A stretch of 64,000 bases of DNA from Stenotrophomonas nitritireducens. GTDB taxonomy: Bacteria; Pseudomonadota; Gammaproteobacteria; Xanthomonadales; Xanthomonadaceae. The position numbers were made by a program, and so were the translations under genes. The notes beneath the pieces are model-generated. The model did no database searches, was not told the DNA's origin, and saw only the letters and a program-made list of their open reading frames with translations. Position 1 is the first letter of the stretch. Each line of letters opens with the position of its first letter. The stretch covers positions 4,454,501 through 4,518,500 of the forward strand of contig NZ_CP016756.1 of the NCBI RefSeq assembly GCF_001700965.1, in the 5' to 3' direction. Of the stretch, positions 60,920 through 64,000 are shown piece after piece.

Positions 60920-62904
60920 TATAGGAAGTTCAACCGCCCTTTTTGGCGAGTCTGGCGGGTAGGCGGCGGTCGCGCAAGCGCCGCTTTGGGCACAGATCGG
61001 GCACAGATCGGGGGTTCATGCGTGGGTTTTCGACATCGCGGGGCCACGCAGCGGCTCAGTGCGTAGCCATTTCTCACCGAATCCCGGCACAGGGCCGAGC
61101 GCAGCCCTGCGGGGTCGTGGCCGCATCGGATCGGACTCTGGCTTGGCTGCCGGCTGTGTGGCCGGCACCTCGTCACGCGGCCGGCGGCGGCGCGCGCGCT
61201 GCGGGCCGGTAGTGCGCTTGCTCCAGCGCGCCGTGCTTCTCGAAGTGGGCGAGGATGGCGCGGATGGCGGTGGGTTCCTCGATGCTGGCGACGATCCGTA
61301 CCGCGCAGCCGCAGTGGGCGCAGGTGGTGATGTCGATGGAAAAGACCCGCTTGAGCCGTTGCGCCCAGCTCATCGCACGGCGCTTCTGCTCGGGGCTGCG
61401 CGGCTCGTCGTGGGCGCTGACGTCCACTGGCGCCGCATCGCCCGCAGGCCGCTTGCCGCGCCCCGAGGGCGTCAGCTGCGCACGCAGGTTTGCATTCGGG
61501 GCGAATACGCCGTGGAAGCGGGTGAGATGCGCGCGAGGTGGCGGGACCAGTGCCGCCAGCTTGGCGATGAAGTCCACCGCATCCCATTCGACATGCGTGG
61601 TCCCATTTCGCCACGGCGTCTTGAGCTGATACCGCACCCTACCCTGCGGTGAGATCGACAGCCGCTGCTCGCTGATCGCCGGGCGCGTGATGTAGCGGCA
61701 CAGCTTTTCGAGCTTGTGGCTTTCGTGTGCTTCCGCGGCCACGCCGGCATGCAGCGAGAAGCCGCCGACCTTGCCGGCATCGCCCTCCAGCGAGCCTGCG
61801 TCACCGGGCAATGTTTGCAGCGTGACGACCTTGCGGCCAGCGTCGCGACCGGTGGCGATGCGGTAGGTCATCGAACTCATCCGCAGCCCATCCATGCCGT
61901 CGTCGCTACCCGCGCTGTCGGACAGGAACACGGATTCGTCTTCGCCTTCGAGCCAGCCGCGGCGCGACAGGTGCCGGCACACGCGATGCGCGATGGTGTT
62001 GGCGAGCTGCGTCAGTTGCGCAGAGGTGGGGGCACGGGCGCGGCGCAGGCGCGGCTTGCGCCGCGGGGGCTCGACGTTCGCGTCGTACACGCCGTCGAGC
62101 CACAGCATGTGGAAGTGAACATTCAGGTTCAGCGCGCTGCCGAAGCGCTGGATCAGGGTCACCGCGCCGCATTGCGCGCTGGCGTGGTCGACGCCGACTT
62201 GATCGGCTAACCAGCCGGCGATGACGCGCTGCACGATCACCAGCACCGGGCCGATGGCCTCCGGCTTGCTGGCGAACAGGAAGCGCAGCGGGTACGGAAA
62301 ACTCAGCACCCATTGCCGCACCGGCCGCGGGCCAAACACCTCCTCCACCAGGTGCCGCGCGCTCTCGGCCATGCGCCGCGCCCCGCAGCTGGGGCAGAAG
62401 CCGCGCTTCTTGCAGGAGAAGGCCACCAGCCTCTCGGCCCGGCACTGCTCGCACACCACGCGCAGGAAACCGTGCTCGAGCACGCCGCAGCGCAGGTAGG
62501 TCTCGAACTCCTCGCGCACATACTCGGGCAGCGAGCGGTCTTGCGCCTCAAGACTTGCGATGAAGTCCGGGTAGTGCGCCTCGACCAGCGCGTACAGCAG
62601 CGTGCGCTCGGGAACATGGCGTGCGTAGCTCGGCGCGGCCGCCAGCGCGGTGTTTGCGGCACGGGCGACACGCGGCGCGGCGCGTCCCTCCGGTGCGGTG
62701 AGGCACAGCACGGAACGATCCTGCGCATCGACGGCTGCACAGTGTTCCGCGCGGCCTCATCGCCGCCCATCGGCATTTCTCCCGCGCATGGGTAAGACAT
62801 CGGCGCGGCGCAGCGTAGCAAATCACCTACCTGAGGGCACCTCTAAAAACCCCCGCTCTCGCGCCAGCAGCCCTCAGCAGAGTGCCCCGCTGACGGCATC
62901 AGGG
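60920..62904 (-). mobile_element. Complete IS91-family element
   Basis: Runs from the terminal sequence TATAGGAAGTTCAACCGCCC to the join with tex near 62904. It carries one transposase gene. There are no terminal inverted repeats, as expected for HUH rolling-circle elements. GTTC lies at its 3' end, which resembles the GAAC/GTTC tetranucleotide such elements use. It interrupts tex. Confidence 0.85.
61173..62711 (-). CDS. IS91-family transposase
   Basis: A 512-residue HUH transposase. N-terminal zinc ribbon (CEQCRAERLVAFSCKKRGFC then PSCGARR), HUH motif (LNLNVHFHMLWLDGVY), catalytic Tyr region (HKLEKLCRYITRPAISEQRL, one clear Tyr), the conserved KTPWRNGTTHVEWDAVDFIA, and a C-terminal CxxC motif (TCAHCGCAVRIVASIEEP). 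It nicks and moves single-stranded DNA and can carry neighbouring DNA. The only complete transposase in the window. Confidence 0.93.
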   Translation of the reverse strand: MLCLTAPEGRAAPRVARAANTALAAAPSYARHVPERTLLYALVEAHYPDFIASLEAQDRSLPEYVREEFETYLRCGVLEHGFLRVVCEQCRAERLVAFSCKKRGFCPSCGARRMAESARHLVEEVFGPRPVRQWVLSFPYPLRFLFASKPEAIGPVLVIVQRVIAGWLADQVGVDHASAQCGAVTLIQRFGSALNLNVHFHMLWLDGVYDANVEPPRRKPRLRRARAPTSAQLTQLANTIAHRVCRHLSRRGWLEGEDESVFLSDSAGSDDGMDGLRMSSMTYRIATGRDAGRKVVTLQTLPGDAGSLEGDAGKVGGFSLHAGVAAEAHESHKLEKLCRYITRPAISEQRLSISPQGRVRYQLKTPWRNGTTHVEWDAVDFIAKLAALVPPPRAHLTRFHGVFAPNANLRAQLTPSGRGKRPAGDAAPVDVSAHDEPRSPEQKRRAMSWAQRLKRVFSIDITTCAHCGCAVRIVASIEEPTAIRAILAHFEKHGALEQAHYRPAARAPPPAA

Positions 62905-62930
62905 TGAGCGACATCGTCAAGGTGAAGGTG
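61909..62930. repeat. 1,022-base repeat, second copy
   Basis: Same sequence as 54889-55910. Here it is continuous with the rest of the IS91 transposase on the left and with tex on the right, so this copy is the original configuration and the other is the derived one. Confidence 0.9.
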
Positions 62931-63170
62931 CTGGAGGTCGATGTGCCGCGCAAGCGCATCGCCCTGACCCGGCGGCTGGACGACGTGCCCGGCGAGAAGC
63001 CGGCACGCGAGGCGCGCGGCGAGCAGCCGCGTGGCGGCCAGGACCGCGGCGGCGGACGTGGACCGGGCGGTCCGCGTGGCGGGCGTGGGCCGGGCGGCAA
63101 GCCCGCCACCGCCTCACCGCCGGCCAACAACGCCCTGGCCGACGCCTTCGCCCGCGCGCGCGGGCGCTAG
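62905..63170 (+). pseudogene. tex: 3' fragment of tex (S1 RNA-binding transcription accessory protein)
   Basis: About 88 codons: the end of the S1 domain ([20 protein letters not shown] then TRRLDD) and a Gly/Arg-rich tail ([20 protein letters not shown]). Tex is normally about 780 residues; everything upstream has been replaced by the IS91 element. A hairpin GCTCCCGCATGCGGGAGC at 63226-63243 lies after the stop and may be the original terminator. Confidence 0.88.
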
Positions 63171-63579
63171 CCGGGGCTCCGACACGGGGCGCCTGAACAC
63201 CACGCCCCTCGACGGGGTAATCTTCGCTCCCGCATGCGGGAGCGGGCCACGGCGGGGCAATGCACCCGGAAGGCCGGCAGGTCCAGAGGCGCGTTGATGG
63301 CGCGGTTGCCCGGATGCGGCCGTGTCCGGCCCGACCCGGCACAGGCCACCGCACCCGTGGGGCGCGAACGCCCTGCAGGGCGGCTTCGCCCACCGCCATC
63401 GTTGACTGGACGGGTGCGACTTTCCTGCACGGGAAAGCGCGCACGCACGACCACCCGGCCGCGGGCGCGCGCGCATTCATCACAGACGTACTGGACAGTA
63501 CAGTATTATGGCCGTGCGCTTCCCCGCGAACCGGCAGCCATCGCTCCCGATGCGTCCCCCTTCCTCGAGGTCCGATGAC
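63171..63579. other. Intergenic region between tex fragment and gcd start
   Basis: Very GC-rich, no gene supported. It holds the tex hairpin at 63226-63243 and a possible promoter just before the next gene (GGACAGTACAGTATTATGGC near 63493). Confidence 0.5.
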
Positions 63580-63860
63580 ATGAACACCACTTCCGTGGCG
63601 CCTGCGGGCGCCAGTACCGGTCGCTGGCCATTGCGCCTGTTCGGCGCGGCGCTCGTACTGATCGCGCTACCGCTGCTCGCCGGCGGGCTCTACCTGATCA
63701 CCCTTGGCGGCTCCTGGTATTACCTGCTGGCCGGCCTGGCGCTGGCACTGAGCGGATTCTTCTACGTCCGCCGCGCGCCCGTCGCGGCCTGGCTGCTGGC
63801 CGCGACCACCATCGCGACCGTGCTGTGGTCGCTGTGGGAAGTCGGCGCCCGCTTCTGGGA
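63580..63860 (+). pseudogene. N-terminus of a membrane-bound PQQ glucose/quinate dehydrogenase
   Basis: Starts MNTTSVAPAGASTGRWPLRL. Helices LFGAALVLIALPLLAGGLYL, SWYYLLAGLALALSGFFYV and AAWLLAATTIATVLWSLWEV are the N-terminal membrane domain typical of Gcd-type enzymes (GGLYLITLGGSWYYLLAG is diagnostic). After about 95 codons homology stops and the frame runs through sequence that reads as lemA on the other strand, so only a 5' stump remains. Enzymes of this type oxidise sugars or quinate in the periplasm. Confidence 0.75.
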
Positions 63861-64000
63861 ACTTCACTTCCGGCGGAGTGCTGAGGGCTTCGCGGCCCTC
63901 GACGCCGACATCGAAGAAGTCGCGGCCTTCGAAATTGAACATGCCCGCGATGATGGAACCGGGGAACTGTTCGCGGGACGTGTTGTAGTCCTGAACCGCC
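63861..64000 (-). pseudogene. lemA: C-terminal end of LemA-family protein, truncated at a junction
   Basis: On the minus strand the reading enters at the right edge with AVQDYNTSREQFPGSIIAGM then FNFEGRDFFDVGVEGREALS, the conserved C-terminal region of LemA. After about TPPEVKF the frame continues into the antisense of the dehydrogenase fragment without its own stop nearby. The start lies beyond the window. The join to the dehydrogenase is close to 63860. Confidence 0.7.

Overview
The window looks like a Stenotrophomonas chromosome (Xanthomonadaceae). It is GC-rich, has a xanthomonad-type flagellar cluster, and carries several copies of the GTAG-tagged palindrome (SMAG element) described from S. 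maltophilia. It also holds a filamentous prophage integrated at a dif site. Species assignment is inference; no rRNA or tRNA gene was recognised.

Region 1 (1-23 kb) is motility and signalling. On the minus strand lies flgBCDEFGHIJKL (flgL runs off the left edge), followed rightwards by cheV (minus), then flgA, flgM and flgN (plus), a PAS histidine kinase, a GGDEF-EAL-receiver protein with an overlapping NarX-type kinase, a large PAS-GGDEF-EAL protein and a chemoreceptor. Promoter motifs fit a flagellar cascade: sigma-54 -24/-12 elements precede flgB, flgG and flgA, and sigma-28 elements precede flgM, cheV, the GGDEF-EAL gene and the chemoreceptor.

Region 2 (23-41 kb) is housekeeping core: hflD-mnmA-nudJ, a YbjN-like exported protein, clpS, clpA, infA, aat with an overlapping acyltransferase-like gene, trxB, ftsK, lolA, rarA, crcB, and a glk / glycosylasparaginase / cutC operon. 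Palindromic REP and SMAG repeats fill several gaps.

Region 3 (41.2-49.1 kb) is an Inovirus prophage of about 7.3 kb integrated at the host dif site. It has Rep, an SSB-like protein, coat proteins, an adsorption protein, Zot/pI, a repressor and a chain of overlapping tiny ORFs. The phage attachment core lies inside the 3' end of the repressor gene, so integration changes the repressor C-terminus.

Region 4 (49.1-64 kb) is a mobile and rearranged zone. It contains IS-end-like repeats, a divergent coiled-coil protein / tyrosine recombinase pair resembling the TnpT/TnpS cointegrate-resolution module of Tn4651-type transposons, and a two-domain class III nucleotide cyclase that may be an orphan Pycsar-like defence enzyme. 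It then holds an IS91/IS3 chimeric transposase ORF, a GC-rich block (5'-truncated tsaD, folB, mscS-type channel, folK) bounded by IS91-family sequences, a lower-GC short-chain dehydrogenase between two IS91 copies, a complete IS91-type transposase, and 5' or 3' stumps of tex, a PQQ glucose dehydrogenase and lemA. A stretch of about 1,022 bp is repeated with no difference seen at 54889-55910 and 61909-62930. The right quarter reads as DNA assembled by IS91-type one-ended transposition and recombination rather than native chromosome.
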